Translations under genes and position numbers: made by a program
Origin: Pseudoduganella buxea
GTDB lineage: Bacteria > Pseudomonadota > Gammaproteobacteria > Burkholderiales > Burkholderiaceae_D
Direction: 5' to 3'
Assembly (NCBI RefSeq): GCF_009720835.1
Contig: NZ_WNKZ01000008.1
Span: 1 to 64,000, forward strand
Length of the DNA: 64,000 bases
Notes under the pieces: model-generated
Database searches by the model: none
Told to the model about the DNA's origin: nothing
The model's input: the letters and a program-made list of their open reading frames with translations, nothing else
Shown here: piece by piece, positions 25,283 through 34,454 of the stretch
How positions within the stretch are numbered: the first letter of the stretch is position 1
How the letters are laid out: every line of letters begins with the position of its first letter

Positions 25283-25906
25283 ATGAAAAACATCGTCATC
25301 CTCATTTCCGGACGCGGCAGCAATATGGAAGCGGTGGTCCGCGCGGCCCAGGCCGAACAGTGGCCGGCCCGGATTGCCGCCGTCATCAGCAACCGTGCCG
25401 ACGCCAAGGGCCTGGAATTTGCCGCCGCCCATGGCATTGCCACGGCCGTGGTGCCGAACAAGGATTATGCCAGCCGCGAGGCCTTCGATGCCGCGCTGGC
25501 AGAGGCCATCGATGCGTTCGCGCCGGACCTGGTGGTGCTGGCCGGTTTCATGCGTATCCTGACCCCCGGTTTCGTTGAACGTTACGCCGGCCGGATGCTC
25601 AATATCCACCCGTCGCTGCTGCCCCATTTTCCCGGCCTGCACACGCACGAAGCAGCCCTGGCGGCCGGCCATGCCCAGCATGGCGCCACCGTGCACTTCG
25701 TTACGGCCGAGCTGGACCACGGTCCGATGGTCGACCAGGTGGCCGTGCCGGTCTTGCCGGGCGACACCGCCCAGACCCTGTCGGCGCGCGTGCTGGAACA
25801 GGAACACGTGCTGTACCCGCGCGCCATACGCTGGTTTATCGAGGATAAACTGCAAGTCGAGGACGGCCAGGTTTACGGCCCGCACCATCCCCGCCCCACC
25901 CATTAA
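25283..25906 (+). CDS. purN: Phosphoribosylglycinamide formyltransferase
   Basis: MKNIVILISGRGSNMEAVV matches PurN; an ATG nine bases upstream (25274) would add MAA and has a slightly better-spaced CAGG, so the start is uncertain by three residues. The catalytic signature is MLNIHPSLLPHFPGLHTH with a distal ELDHGPMV (Asn, His and Asp of the formyl transfer site). It transfers a formyl group from 10-formyl-THF to GAR in purine biosynthesis. Length (207 aa) is normal. A methyltransferase gene follows 24 bases later on the same strand, so the two may be cotranscribed. Confidence 0.95.
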   Translation: MKNIVILISGRGSNMEAVVRAAQAEQWPARIAAVISNRADAKGLEFAAAHGIATAVVPNKDYASREAFDAALAEAIDAFAPDLVVLAGFMRILTPGFVERYAGRMLNIHPSLLPHFPGLHTHEAALAAGHAQHGATVHFVTAELDHGPMVDQVAVPVLPGDTAQTLSARVLEQEHVLYPRAIRWFIEDKLQVEDGQVYGPHHPRPTH

Positions 25907-25930
25907 TTTGTATTCAATACCAGGATTCAC

Positions 25931-27232
25931 ATGAGATTGCCACCAGCTGTTCTGGCCAGTGCCGAAGAGGTACTGCGCGAGATCTTGCGCTTTTCCGCGC
26001 CGGCCGACACCACCCTGTCCCGCTACTTCAAGGACCATCCCCGCCTGGGCGGCCGCGAGCGCGGCGCCGTCGCGGAATGCATTTACGCCGTGCTGCGCAA
26101 CAAGAACTTCTTCACCGACTTCTCCGAAGCGGGCGGCGGTTCGACGATGCGCCGGCTGATGCTGCTGGGCATGGCCGATGCCGTCGGCGTCGACTCCCTG
26201 CCGGGCCTGGCGCCGGAAGAAGTGGAGTGGCTGGAACGCATGAAGCAGATCGACCGCAAGCTGCTGCACAAATCCATGCGCAGCAACCTGCCGAAGTGGC
26301 TGTTCGACAAGCTGGTGACGCAGTATGGCGAGGAAGAAACCCTGGTACTGGCCGACGCGCTGAACACGCCGGCGCCGCTTGACCTGCGCGTCAATGCGCT
26401 GAAGGCGGACCGCGACAAGGTCATCGCGCAACTGGCCGAGGCGCCGATTGCCGCCGTGCCGACGCCGTTCGCGCCGCTGGGCCTGCGCATCCTGCGCAAA
26501 CCGCAGATCCAGAACCTGCCCCTGTTCAAGGAAGGCGCCATCGAGGTGCAGGACGAGGGCAGCCAGTTGCTGGCCCAGATCCTGGGCGCCAAGCGGGGCG
26601 AGATGGTGGTGGACTTCTGCGCCGGCGCCGGCGGCAAGACCCTGGCGATGGGCGCGCAGATGCGCAACACGGGCCGCCTGTATGCCTTCGACGTGTCGGA
26701 AAAACGCCTGGCCAAGCTCAAGCCCCGCCTGGCCCGTTCCGGCCTGTCGAACGTTCATCCGGTCGCCATCGCCCACGAAAAGGATGCCAAGATCAAGCGC
26801 CTGGCCGGCAAGATCGACCGGGTGCTGGTCGATGCGCCATGCTCGGGCATGGGCACCCTGCGCCGCAATCCGGACGTCAAGTGGCGCCAGCCGGAAAGCG
26901 CCATCGCGGAAATGCATGACAAGCAGGTCGCCATCCTGGACGGTGCCGCCCGCCTGGTGAAGGCCGGCGGCCGCCTCGTGTACGCCACCTGCAGCCTGCT
27001 GGACGAAGAGAACGATGCCGTGGCGCAGCAATTCATCGCCTCGCACCCGGACTTCGACCTCGTGCCGATGAGCAAGGTGCTGGCCGAACAGAAGATCGAC
27101 CTGGAAATGGGCGACTACCTGAAGCTGCTGCCGCACAAGCACCAGACGGACGGGTTCTTCGCTGCCGTGTTCGAACGCAAGCCGATGGCGGCCAAGCCCG
27201 CCCGGGAGGCTGACGAGGCTGGCGAGGAGTAA
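25931..27232 (+). CDS. RsmB/NOP-family rRNA (cytosine-C5) methyltransferase, 433 aa
   Basis: An N-terminal NusB-like RNA-binding region (residues ~1-130) is followed by the methyltransferase core. SAM motif VDFCAGAGGKTLAMG, motif IV VDAPCSGMGTLRRNPDVKW (catalytic Cys pair in PCSG) and motif VI LVYATCSLLDEEND are intact. These place it in the RsmB/NSUN family that makes 5-methylcytosine in rRNA or tRNA; it may not be RsmB proper, since that gene usually neighbours fmt/def. The TAA overlaps the MscS start (TAATG), so the two are translationally coupled. Confidence 0.92.
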   Translation: MRLPPAVLASAEEVLREILRFSAPADTTLSRYFKDHPRLGGRERGAVAECIYAVLRNKNFFTDFSEAGGGSTMRRLMLLGMADAVGVDSLPGLAPEEVEWLERMKQIDRKLLHKSMRSNLPKWLFDKLVTQYGEEETLVLADALNTPAPLDLRVNALKADRDKVIAQLAEAPIAAVPTPFAPLGLRILRKPQIQNLPLFKEGAIEVQDEGSQLLAQILGAKRGEMVVDFCAGAGGKTLAMGAQMRNTGRLYAFDVSEKRLAKLKPRLARSGLSNVHPVAIAHEKDAKIKRLAGKIDRVLVDAPCSGMGTLRRNPDVKWRQPESAIAEMHDKQVAILDGAARLVKAGGRLVYATCSLLDEENDAVAQQFIASHPDFDLVPMSKVLAEQKIDLEMGDYLKLLPHKHQTDGFFAAVFERKPMAAKPAREADEAGEE

Positions 27233-28554
27233 TGAACCAGTTGCGCCTGACCAAGCTCTTCGACGACCTGATCGGTGACCTGCAGGACCCCGGCCTGATG
27301 TGGCAGGTGGGGGCGATTGTCGCCGCCGTCCTGATCGGCTGGGGCCTGTCGCGCCTGCTGCGCGCGCGGGTCGGCAGCCGCACCACGGAAACGGGTGTGC
27401 GGCGCTTCGGCATGGAAAGTTTCGGCCGCGTCGTCGGGCCGCTGGCCATCGTCTGCCTGCTGGCCCTGTCGCAGGTGGTGCTGGCGCGCTGGCACCATAT
27501 CAACCTGATCAAGCTGGCGCTGCCCATCTTCGGCTCGCTGGCCGTGATCCGCTTCGTGTTCTACCTGCTGCGGCGCGTCTTCATCCGCCAGGGCGAGATC
27601 GGCGAGGCCGTACTGACTTTCGAGAAGATCTTCCAGCTGGTGGTGTGGCTGGCGTTCGCCCTGTACATCACGGGCTACTGGGACGATATCTACCGTTACC
27701 TGGACAGCCTGGTGCTGCACATGGGCAAGAACAAGGTGACGGTGGCGGAAATCCTGCAAGCCATCGTTTCCGTCGTCATCATGCTGGTGCTGGCGATGTG
27801 GGCCGGCGCGGCGCTGGAAGAGCGCCTGATGCATGTCGAGACCCTGCACTCGAATTTGCGCGTCGTGCTGGCACGCACGGGCCGGGCCCTGCTGATCGTC
27901 GTCGCCGTGCTGCTGAGCCTGAACATGGTGGGCATCGACCTGACCGTGCTCTCCGTGTTCGGCGGTGCCCTCGGCGTCGGCCTGGGCCTGGGTTTGCAGA
28001 AGATCGCCAGCAACTACGTGTCCGGCTTTGTCATCCTGCTCGACCGCAGCCTGGCCATCGGCGACATGATCACCGTCGACAAGTACAGCGGCAGGGTGGC
28101 GCGCATCAACACCCGCTACACGGTGCTGCAGGGCCTGGACGGCATCGAGTCCATCGTGCCGAACGAAATGCTGGTGTCGGGCGCCGTGCAGAACTCCTCG
28201 CTGACGAGCAAATTCGTGTGGATCGGGACGAAAGTGTCGGTTGCGTACGACACCGACGTGGACTTTGCATTGAAATTACTGGAAGAGGCCGCAGCTTCAG
28301 TACCTCGGGTCCTGACGGAACGGCCGCCTGCGGCAACCTTGCTGAACTTCGGCGCCGACGGTCTCGAGCTGCAAGTGGGTTTCTGGATCAGCGACCCGGA
28401 AAACGGCAGGGGCGGGGTAACGTCGGATGTGAACCGGGCCATCTGGAAAGCATTGAAGGATCACCAGATATCCGTACCGTTTCCTCAACGGGAAATGCGC
28501 ATCCTGGGGTCGCTGCCATTGCCGGACGTTCGGCCCGAGGCGGATTCGCGGTAA
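27232..28554 (+). CDS. MscS-family mechanosensitive channel, 440 aa
   Basis: Four or five N-terminal membrane helices lead to the pore and beta domain. The TM3/pore region VFGGALGVGLGLGLQKIASNYVSGF is near residue 250, followed by the beta domain (DRSLAIGDMITVDKYSGRVARI, IVPNEMLVSGAVQNSS) and a cytoplasmic alpha/beta C-terminus. It opens on membrane tension to release osmolytes after hypo-osmotic shock. It overlaps the rRNA methyltransferase by one base. No binding domain is added, so it is a plain MscS-type channel of moderate size. Confidence 0.92.
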   Translation: MNQLRLTKLFDDLIGDLQDPGLMWQVGAIVAAVLIGWGLSRLLRARVGSRTTETGVRRFGMESFGRVVGPLAIVCLLALSQVVLARWHHINLIKLALPIFGSLAVIRFVFYLLRRVFIRQGEIGEAVLTFEKIFQLVVWLAFALYITGYWDDIYRYLDSLVLHMGKNKVTVAEILQAIVSVVIMLVLAMWAGAALEERLMHVETLHSNLRVVLARTGRALLIVVAVLLSLNMVGIDLTVLSVFGGALGVGLGLGLQKIASNYVSGFVILLDRSLAIGDMITVDKYSGRVARINTRYTVLQGLDGIESIVPNEMLVSGAVQNSSLTSKFVWIGTKVSVAYDTDVDFALKLLEEAAASVPRVLTERPPAATLLNFGADGLELQVGFWISDPENGRGGVTSDVNRAIWKALKDHQISVPFPQREMRILGSLPLPDVRPEADSR

Positions 28555-28664
28555 CGAATCGTTCCGCATGTCACCGCAACTGAGCGTACAATGACGGACA
28601 GAACACGTCGTACAACCGACGGCGCCCGATTTCCGCGCCATTGGGAATCACACTTGGAGCTTGA

Positions 28665-29867
28665 ATGGAATTTAGCTTGAATGCTGTTTTGCAATTTCTG
28701 AACGATGGCCTCACCGGCCTGTCCGCGTGGCAGACCGTCGTGTACACGCTGATCGTCACCCACATCACGATTGCCGCCGTAACGATCTACCTGCACCGCC
28801 ACCAGGCCCACCGGGCCCTGGAATTGCACGCCATTCCGTCGCACTTCTTCCGTTTCTGGCTGTGGCTGACCACGGGCCAGGTGACGAAGGAGTGGGCTGC
28901 GATCCACCGCAAGCACCACGCCAAATGCGATACGGAAGAGGATCCACATAGCCCCGTGACGCGCGGCATCAAGAAAGTCTTCTGGGAAGGTGCCGAGCTG
29001 TACCGTGCTGAATCGAAGAACAAGGAAACCATGGCCAAGTACGGTCACGGTACGCCGGACGACTGGATCGAACGCAACCTGTACACGCGCTTCAGCTGGC
29101 AGGGCGTGGCGCTGCTTCTGGTCGTCAACGTCATGCTGTTCGGCGCCAAGGGCATTACCGTGTGGGCCGTGCAGATGATGTGGATTCCCGTCACCGCCGC
29201 CGGCATCATCAACGGCATCGGCCACTACTGGGGCTACCGCAACTTCGACTGCTCGGATGCGGCCACCAACATCATTCCTTGGGGCATCCTGATCGGTGGC
29301 GAAGAGCTGCACAACAACCACCACACCTATGCCACGTCGGCCAAGCTGTCGTCGAAGTGGTATGAGTTCGATATCGGCTGGGGCTATATCCGCATGATGG
29401 AAATGGTGGGCCTGGCCAAGGTCAAGAAGATGCCGCCGAAGCCGCGCTTCTCCGTCGCCAAGCCGCACGCCGACGCGGAAACCCTGCAAGCCGTCATCGC
29501 CAACCGCTACGACGTGATGGCCAAGTACGCCGCGTCCGTCAAGCACGCGTGGGCCGAGGAAGTGGAGCACCTGAAACACAAGGCGCAACTGGAATCGGGC
29601 TTCCTGAAGTCGGCCCGCAAGCTGATGCAGCGCGAGCCGGCCAAGCTGGCGGCACCGCAACAGCAGCAACTGACGGAGCTGTTCCAGCACAGCAAGGCGC
29701 TGGAAACCATGCACACGATGCGCGTGGAACTGGGCGTGATCTGGGAACGCTCGCACTTCACCCGCGAAGAGCTGGTCCACAAGCTGCAGGACTGGTGCCA
29801 ACGCGCCGAAGCGTCCGGCATCAAGGCCCTGCAGGACTTCTCGCTGCGCCTGCGCACCTATGCCTGA
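28665..29867 (+). CDS. Membrane fatty-acid desaturase (acyl-CoA desaturase type), 400 aa
   Basis: Three His boxes are in order: HRHQAH (residues 44-49), HRKHH (81-85) and HNNHH (216-220), the di-iron ligands of acyl-lipid/acyl-CoA delta-9 desaturases. Hydrophobic helices lie between them. A C-terminal ~130-residue extension is helical and charged (LKHKAQLESGFLKSARKLMQ), which is longer than in short desaturases. It inserts a double bond into saturated acyl chains for membrane fluidity, using a ferredoxin or cytochrome donor not encoded here. A strong terminator follows. Confidence 0.93.
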   Translation: MEFSLNAVLQFLNDGLTGLSAWQTVVYTLIVTHITIAAVTIYLHRHQAHRALELHAIPSHFFRFWLWLTTGQVTKEWAAIHRKHHAKCDTEEDPHSPVTRGIKKVFWEGAELYRAESKNKETMAKYGHGTPDDWIERNLYTRFSWQGVALLLVVNVMLFGAKGITVWAVQMMWIPVTAAGIINGIGHYWGYRNFDCSDAATNIIPWGILIGGEELHNNHHTYATSAKLSSKWYEFDIGWGYIRMMEMVGLAKVKKMPPKPRFSVAKPHADAETLQAVIANRYDVMAKYAASVKHAWAEEVEHLKHKAQLESGFLKSARKLMQREPAKLAAPQQQQLTELFQHSKALETMHTMRVELGVIWERSHFTREELVHKLQDWCQRAEASGIKALQDFSLRLRTYA

Positions 29868-29890
29868 GTTGCATGGCAGCTCAACGAGAA

Positions 29891-29914
29891 ACGGCCCTTC
29901 GGGGCCGTTTTTTT
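29891..29914 (+). terminator. Rho-independent terminator of the desaturase gene
   Basis: ACGGCCC (29891-29897) and GGGCCGT (29902-29908) close a TTCG tetraloop, followed by seven T. Confidence 0.92.
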
Positions 29915-29941
29915 ATCTGCCGGCGTCGCAATGACGAGTTC

Positions 29942-30046
29942 GTGTCGACATCGGAGTCAGGCACGGAGGTCGACACGGGCAGCGGTAAAGGTTGCGCCAG
30001 AACCGGGTTTTGGCATCGGTGTCAGTTCGGTGTCAGACACCCGGTT
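29942..30046. repeat. Cluster of inverted repeats and TCGGTGTCAG-type units between desaturase and PEP-CTERM gene
   Basis: Two inverted repeats occur in tandem: GTGTCGAC ... GTCGACAC (29942-29976) and AACCGGGT ... ACCCGGTT (30001-30046). Three related 10-mers lie inside or beside them: TCGGAGTCAG (29951), TCGGTGTCAG (30016) and TCGGTGTCAG (30027). No gene is present. It may be a degenerate dispersed repeat. Confidence 0.6.
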
Positions 30047-30060
30047 CGTTCGTCGCTGCG

Positions 30061-30765
30061 TCAGTAGCGGGAGCGTTCGGCGGGGCGGCGGCGGCGCAGC
30101 GCGACCGCGCCAACGATCAGGCCGGCTGCCAGCATGCCGAATTGGGATGGCTCTGGAACCATGCTGACCGTCACACTTCCCTGGTAAGCCGCGACGTCGA
30201 CGTAACCCAGCCATTCACCGCTCTGTCGGGCGACGATGTTGCTTTCGATCCTGTAGTCGTCACCCCAGGCGAATTGCTGCGGCGTCCTGAGGAAATCGAC
30301 AGGCGCGGCCGTACCGTCCTTCCAGCGTATGCTCTGCCATACTTCAAACTCATTGCCGCCGTTGTCAATGGTGAAACCGTTGTACATCAGCAGCTCGTTA
30401 TTGTAGCCATCTGCATTGTCGCTCTGGAGCAGCCTGACGCCGAGGTAACTCGCAGTTTGCTGCGGAGTGACATATTCCAGCCTGACGTCGCCGGCAGTGA
30501 GCGTGAGCACCATGTCTCCCCAGACAATGTCAACACCATTGTCGTTCTGGATGAAATCGCTGTCATAGTTCAATGTCGTGGTGAGGGTATAGTCCACCCC
30601 CTGCGGCAAGGTCCCGAATATGTGGTTGGGCGTGCCGCCCCAGCCGGGGCCGGTAACGGTAGTGGACAGGGTTGCCGGCGCGGCGAAGGCCGACGAGGCT
30701 GCAATCAAGCCGATGGCCATCAGGGCACGGGCGAAATGCTTCGACAAACTTGATTTCTGGTACAT
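30061..30765 (-). CDS. PEP-CTERM sorted secreted protein, 234 aa
   Basis: GGAGGG precedes the chosen ATG at MYQKSSLSKHFARALM; the open frame extends 13 codons upstream but has no site. The signal peptide is ALMAIGLIAASSAFAA. The ~180-residue body is beta-rich and aromatic (GPGWGGTPNHIFGTLPQ, YNNELLMYNGFTIDNGG), with a spacing typical of extracellular beta-sandwiches. The end carries VPEPSQFGMLAAGLIVGAVAL followed by RRRRPAERSRY, the exosortase sorting signal. It is exported and anchored or released through the EpsH system. The body function is unknown. Confidence 0.85.
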   Translation of the reverse strand: MYQKSSLSKHFARALMAIGLIAASSAFAAPATLSTTVTGPGWGGTPNHIFGTLPQGVDYTLTTTLNYDSDFIQNDNGVDIVWGDMVLTLTAGDVRLEYVTPQQTASYLGVRLLQSDNADGYNNELLMYNGFTIDNGGNEFEVWQSIRWKDGTAAPVDFLRTPQQFAWGDDYRIESNIVARQSGEWLGYVDVAAYQGSVTVSMVPEPSQFGMLAAGLIVGAVALRRRRPAERSRY

Positions 30766-30832
30766 CGTTCCCTCCAGTTGAAATAACTGACAGTAGATTA
30801 TCAAAAAAACATGTCATTCTTCACGGAGGACG

Positions 30833-30857
30833 AAAAAAAACCGCTCGAGGAGCGGTT
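30833..30857 (-). terminator. Rho-independent terminator of rpmB-rpmG
   Basis: AACCGCTC (30839-30846) and GAGCGGTT (30850-30857) close a three-base loop. On the minus strand a run of T (A-run at 30833-30840) follows. Confidence 0.9.
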
Positions 30858-30877
30858 CTTTATTGAAACAAGATCGA

Positions 30878-31045
30878 TTACTTGATCTTCGTTTCCTTGT
30901 AAGCCACGTGCTTGCGGGCTTTGGGATCGAACTTCATGATCTCCATTTTGCCAGGCATCGTGCGCTTGTTCTTCGTGGTGGTGTAGAAGTGACCGGTACC
31001 TGCGGTCGATTCCAGCTTGATTTTGTCGCGGCCAGTTTTTGCCAT
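30878..31045 (-). CDS. rpmG: Ribosomal protein L33
   Basis: 55 codons on the minus strand encode [20 protein letters not shown] and continue [20 protein letters not shown], the L33 sequence pattern without the zinc CXXC pairs (the C- form). L33 is a small 50S protein near the tRNA E site. It starts 12 bases after rpmB stops, a conserved rpmB-rpmG pair. A terminator lies directly downstream. The absence of Cys suggests the zinc-independent paralogue, which is normal in many proteobacteria. Confidence 0.97.
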   Translation of the reverse strand: MAKTGRDKIKLESTAGTGHFYTTTKNKRTMPGKMEIMKFDPKARKHVAYKETKIK

Positions 31046-31057
31046 GATAGCTCCCTA

Positions 31058-31294
31058 TTAGACTTTTTCGCCACGGGCGCGCATGTCGACCAGCACGGCA
31101 TCGATGCCGACCTTGTCGATCACGCGCAGACCAGCGTTGGACAGACGCAGGGAGACCCAGCGATTTTCAGATTCAACAAAGATGCGACGGTTCTGCAGGT
31201 TCGGCAGGAAACGACGCTTGGTTTTGTTGTTTGCATGGGAGACGTTGTTGCCGACCATCGGCTTCTTCCCAGTGACTTGGCAAACACGTGCCAT
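31058..31294 (-). CDS. rpmB: Ribosomal protein L28
   Basis: 78 codons encode [20 protein letters not shown] and [20 protein letters not shown], diagnostic of L28, a 50S subunit protein. CTAAGGAG precedes the ATG on the minus strand. A strong promoter lies 42 bases upstream (31336-31364) and rpmG follows in the same transcript. Length and sequence are standard; only the first Cys is a variable position. Confidence 0.97.
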   Translation of the reverse strand: MARVCQVTGKKPMVGNNVSHANNKTKRRFLPNLQNRRIFVESENRWVSLRLSNAGLRVIDKVGIDAVLVDMRARGEKV

Positions 31295-31335
31295 GTTGCA
31301 CTCCTTAGTAAACTTCCGAATTCGGAAAAAACAAG

Positions 31336-31364
31336 ACTATACCGAAAAAAGTCAGAGTTTTCAA
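31336..31364 (-). promoter_or_regulatory. Sigma70 promoter of rpmB-rpmG
   Basis: On the minus strand TTGAAA (31359-31364) and TATAGT (31336-31341) are spaced by 17 bases; the ATG of rpmB is 42 bases past the -10. Confidence 0.75.
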
Positions 31365-31778
31365 TCACTTGCAGAAAACAATTGTGTCGTACGCATCAAG
31401 AAAAATGACACAATTTTCCGGGTAGGTGGCAGAACTCGCCGAAGTCCTTGATATCTAACGGTAAACCTGGAAAGGCGCCAGCCTGGCCCGCTCTCGCTGC
31501 ATTGCGCACCGGCGCGGTCGTCCAGGTGCCACCGCATTGGCGGACCGGCCCGATGCGGCACCTCTGTTGTTAGTAGTCAACGGAAAGTGATCATTTTCAT
31601 CACGTTCGACGCGACTATCTTAACGAAACCTTTACCCCCGCCTAACGGCAGGTTACACCTGAGCAGGCTATAAACCTGCGGCAGGACCGCCGGATGTCAT
31701 CCCGACTACCAGCAGTGCCTCCGGCGAGCAATCGTCCGGCCGATCGACCTATTTTTTCTTGCTGGTGAAGCGAAACCG
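31365..31778. other. Gene-free region between rpmB promoter and the LtaS-like gene
   Basis: No ORF is supported. It contains an inverted repeat ATTGTGTC/GACACAAT (31381-31388 and 31407-31414; spacer 18) just upstream of the rpmB promoter, and GTGAT/ATCAC arms at 31587-31603. A loose candidate promoter for the LtaS-like gene is TTTTCA-N16-TATCTT (31594-31621). The rest has no clear structure. Confidence 0.35.
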
Positions 31779-33776
31779 ATGACGAAGTTTGTGATGGCAA
31801 CCAATGCAGGCCTGGCGGCTGGCGCCGTGCACCTGGCGCGGATAACCCGGTGGGCCGGCCCCTACATCACCCTGGTGCAGATGCTGCTGATCGGCCTGGC
31901 CGTGCTGTCGCTGTCGCGCGTGGGGCTCGTGACGTGGCAGTGGGAACGCGTGGCCGCCACCGGCAGCCTGGCCGCCATTCTCGTGCAGGGCGTGCGCGCC
32001 GACCTGATCCTGCTGGGTTATTTCCTGGCCGTGCCCCTGCTGCTGGCGCCCTTGCTGGCGCACCGGGGCAGCGCGCGCCTGTGGCAGGGCGTTGCCGTGG
32101 GCTGGACCACCCTGGCGCTGGTGCTGATCCTGTTCCTGGAGTTGTCGTCGCCCCGTTTCATCACGCAGTTCGACATCCGCCCGAACCGCCTGTTCATCGA
32201 ATACCTGGTCTACCCGAAGGAAGTGGCCGCCACCCTGTGGAACGGCTACCGTACCACCGTGCTGCTGGGCTTCGGCCTGACCTTTCTGCTGGGCTATGCG
32301 CTGTGGCGCGTGCTGAAGACGGCCGCTACCCGCACCGATATGTGGTCGAGCCGCAAGATGCTGCTGAGCTGGCCGGTGATCCTGCTGCTGGTGCTGTGCC
32401 AGATCCGTTCGACGACGGATCACCGCCCCGCCAATCCGGCCCTGTTCGCGCTGACGGGCGATTCGATGGTCAATTCCCTCGTCATCAATTCGGCCTGGTC
32501 CGTGCTGGACGCGGCCAATTCCCTGCGCAAGGAGGCGAAGTCGTCGGAAATCTACGGCGCCATGCCGCGCGAGCAGATCCTGGAACAGGTGCGCGCGGCG
32601 CCATGGCTGGCCGAGGAGACGTTCCCGTCGCCCGGCTTGCCCACCCTGCACCGGCAGCAGGCGGCGATTGCCCGCGAGCGGCCGCTGAACCTCGTCATCG
32701 TGCTGGAGGAAAGCCTGGGCGCCACCTTCGTGCAGTCCCTCGGCGGCCTGCCCGTGACACCCGAGCTGGAGCGGCTGAAAGGGGAGGGCTGGTGGTTCGA
32801 GCAGCTGTACGCCACGGGTACCCGCTCCGTGCGCGGCATCGAGGCCGTCGTGTCCGGGTACGCGCCGACGCCGGCCCGCAGCGTCGTCAAGCTGTCGCTG
32901 GCCCAGCAGAATTTCTATACGCTGGCGCTGGGCCTGGGCAAGCAGGGCTACCACACGGAATTCGTCTACGGCGGCGAAGCGCACTTCGACAATATGCGCC
33001 AATTCTTTACCGGCAACGGTTTCCAGAAGGTGACGGACCGGGGTGACATGACGCCGAAGTTCGAAGGCAGCTGGGGCGCTTCCGACGAAGACCTGTTCGA
33101 CAAGTCGCTCGAGCGCCTGAACACCCTGCACGCGGCCGGCAAGCCCTTCTTTACCTTGATCTTCAGCTCGTCGAACCACGAGCCGTTCGAGTTCCCGGAC
33201 GGGAAGATCGCCCTGCACGATCCCGTCAAGCAAGGCGTCAACAACGCCGTCAAGTATGCCGATTTTGCCCTGGGCAAGTTCATTCGCGCCGCCAGGCAGC
33301 AGGATTACTGGAAGGACACGGTCTTCCTCATCGTGGCCGACCACGACAACCGCGTCTACGGCGACAGCCTCGTGCCCATCAAGAAATTCCACATTCCCGG
33401 CCTGATCCTGGGCGCCGATATCCAGCCGAGGAAGATCGCGCCGATTGCCAGCCAGATCGACCTGGGCCCGACCCTCCTGTCCCTGATGGGCGTGTCCAGC
33501 GAGCACCCGATGATCGGCCGCGACTTCGCCCGTGACAGCACGACGCCGGGCCGCGCGCTGCTGCAGTTCGATAACTATTTCACCTGGCTGGAAGGCCAAT
33601 CCGCCACCATCCTGCGCCCCGGCAGCCCGGCCCTGGCGGGCCGCTACGACGCCGCCAGCGGCAAGCTCGACATCGCTGCCGCGCCGCCATCGCAGGCCAA
33701 GGTCGACCAGGCCATGGCCCATGTGCTGCTGCCGTCGATGCTGTACCGGGAGCAGCGCTACCGCTTGCAGCCGTAG
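31779..33776 (+). CDS. LtaS-type membrane sulfatase (phosphoglycerol transferase-like), 665 aa
   Basis: Five N-terminal membrane helices (residues ~25-215) anchor a periplasmic sulfatase domain. Metal-site signatures are VIVLEESLGATF, YATGTRSVRG (nucleophile Thr in the TGTRS context) and VFLIVADHDNRVYG, matching LtaS/OpgB-type enzymes. These transfer phosphoglycerol or phosphoethanolamine to lipid or glucan acceptors in the periplasm; in Gram-negative bacteria OpgB modifies osmoregulated periplasmic glucans, and other members modify lipid A or O-antigen. The start is not certain; a second ATG at residue 6 lies 15 bases further. It is convergent with radC, 3 bases apart. Confidence 0.9.
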   Translation: MTKFVMATNAGLAAGAVHLARITRWAGPYITLVQMLLIGLAVLSLSRVGLVTWQWERVAATGSLAAILVQGVRADLILLGYFLAVPLLLAPLLAHRGSARLWQGVAVGWTTLALVLILFLELSSPRFITQFDIRPNRLFIEYLVYPKEVAATLWNGYRTTVLLGFGLTFLLGYALWRVLKTAATRTDMWSSRKMLLSWPVILLLVLCQIRSTTDHRPANPALFALTGDSMVNSLVINSAWSVLDAANSLRKEAKSSEIYGAMPREQILEQVRAAPWLAEETFPSPGLPTLHRQQAAIARERPLNLVIVLEESLGATFVQSLGGLPVTPELERLKGEGWWFEQLYATGTRSVRGIEAVVSGYAPTPARSVVKLSLAQQNFYTLALGLGKQGYHTEFVYGGEAHFDNMRQFFTGNGFQKVTDRGDMTPKFEGSWGASDEDLFDKSLERLNTLHAAGKPFFTLIFSSSNHEPFEFPDGKIALHDPVKQGVNNAVKYADFALGKFIRAARQQDYWKDTVFLIVADHDNRVYGDSLVPIKKFHIPGLILGADIQPRKIAPIASQIDLGPTLLSLMGVSSEHPMIGRDFARDSTTPGRALLQFDNYFTWLEGQSATILRPGSPALAGRYDAASGKLDIAAAPPSQAKVDQAMAHVLLPSMLYREQRYRLQP

Positions 33777-33779
33777 CCT

Positions 33780-34454
33780 CTACATCTGCCCGTTCTCGGC
33801 AAACGAGTGGACCGTCGACCCTGCCACGACGAAATGGTCGAGGATGCGGATGTCGACCAGGGCCAGGGCCTGGGCCAGGGTGCGGGTGAGCAGCAGGTCC
33901 GACTGGCTGGGCGTGGGGACGCCGGACGGATGGTTGTGGGCCAGCATGACGCTGGCGGCGTTGTGGTTCAGCGCCTCGCGCACCACTTCGCGGGGGTAGA
34001 CGCTGGTGTGGGTCAAGGTGCCGCGAAACATCTCGCGCGCCTCGATCAGGCGGTTGCGCACGTCCAGGAACAGCACGTGGAACGATTCGTAGGGCTGGCC
34101 GGCCATCGACAGGCGCAGGTATTCGCGCACGGCCGTGGGCGAGCCCAGCATCTCGCCCGTGCGCAACTGCTCGTTGATGGCGCGGCGGGCCAGTTCCATC
34201 ACGGCCTGCAGCTGGGCGAATTTGGCGCTGCCCAGGCCCGGGATGCGGGTGAAGTCCGCCAGCGGGGCGGCGAACAGGGCCTGCAGCGAGCCGAAGTGCC
34301 GCACCGTGTCGGCCGCCAGCTCGACGGCGTTCTTGCCCTTGACGCCCACGCGCAGGAAAACGGCCAGCAGTTCCGCGTCCGACAGGGCGGCCGCCCCTTC
34401 GCGGATCAGCCGCTCGCGGGGGCGCTGCTGTTCGGGCCAGTCCGAGATCGCCAT
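33780..34454 (-). CDS. radC: RadC/JAB-domain protein
   Basis: The N-terminal helix-hairpin-helix ([17 protein letters not shown]) is followed by the JAMM/JAB metalloprotease-like core with [20 protein letters not shown] and [16 protein letters not shown]. This is the full RadC (UPF0758) architecture of 224 aa. The HNHPSG motif keeps the metal-binding residues, but the in vivo role (once linked to repair, now uncertain) is unknown. The gene is convergent with the LtaS-like gene and divergent from fkpB; no operon is evident. Confidence 0.94.
   Translation of the reverse strand: MAISDWPEQQRPRERLIREGAAALSDAELLAVFLRVGVKGKNAVELAADTVRHFGSLQALFAAPLADFTRIPGLGSAKFAQLQAVMELARRAINEQLRTGEMLGSPTAVREYLRLSMAGQPYESFHVLFLDVRNRLIEAREMFRGTLTHTSVYPREVVREALNHNAASVMLAHNHPSGVPTPSQSDLLLTRTLAQALALVDIRILDHFVVAGSTVHSFAENGQM

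Noticed and set aside
25181-27142. Long minus-strand frame opposite purN and the RsmB-like gene
   Set aside because: Antisense of two clear enzymes; translated text has no signature.
28585-28622. CGTACAATGACGG/CGTACAACCGACGG near-repeat before the desaturase
   Set aside because: Two loose copies over 30 bases; likely chance, and no -35 matches the TACAAT in it.
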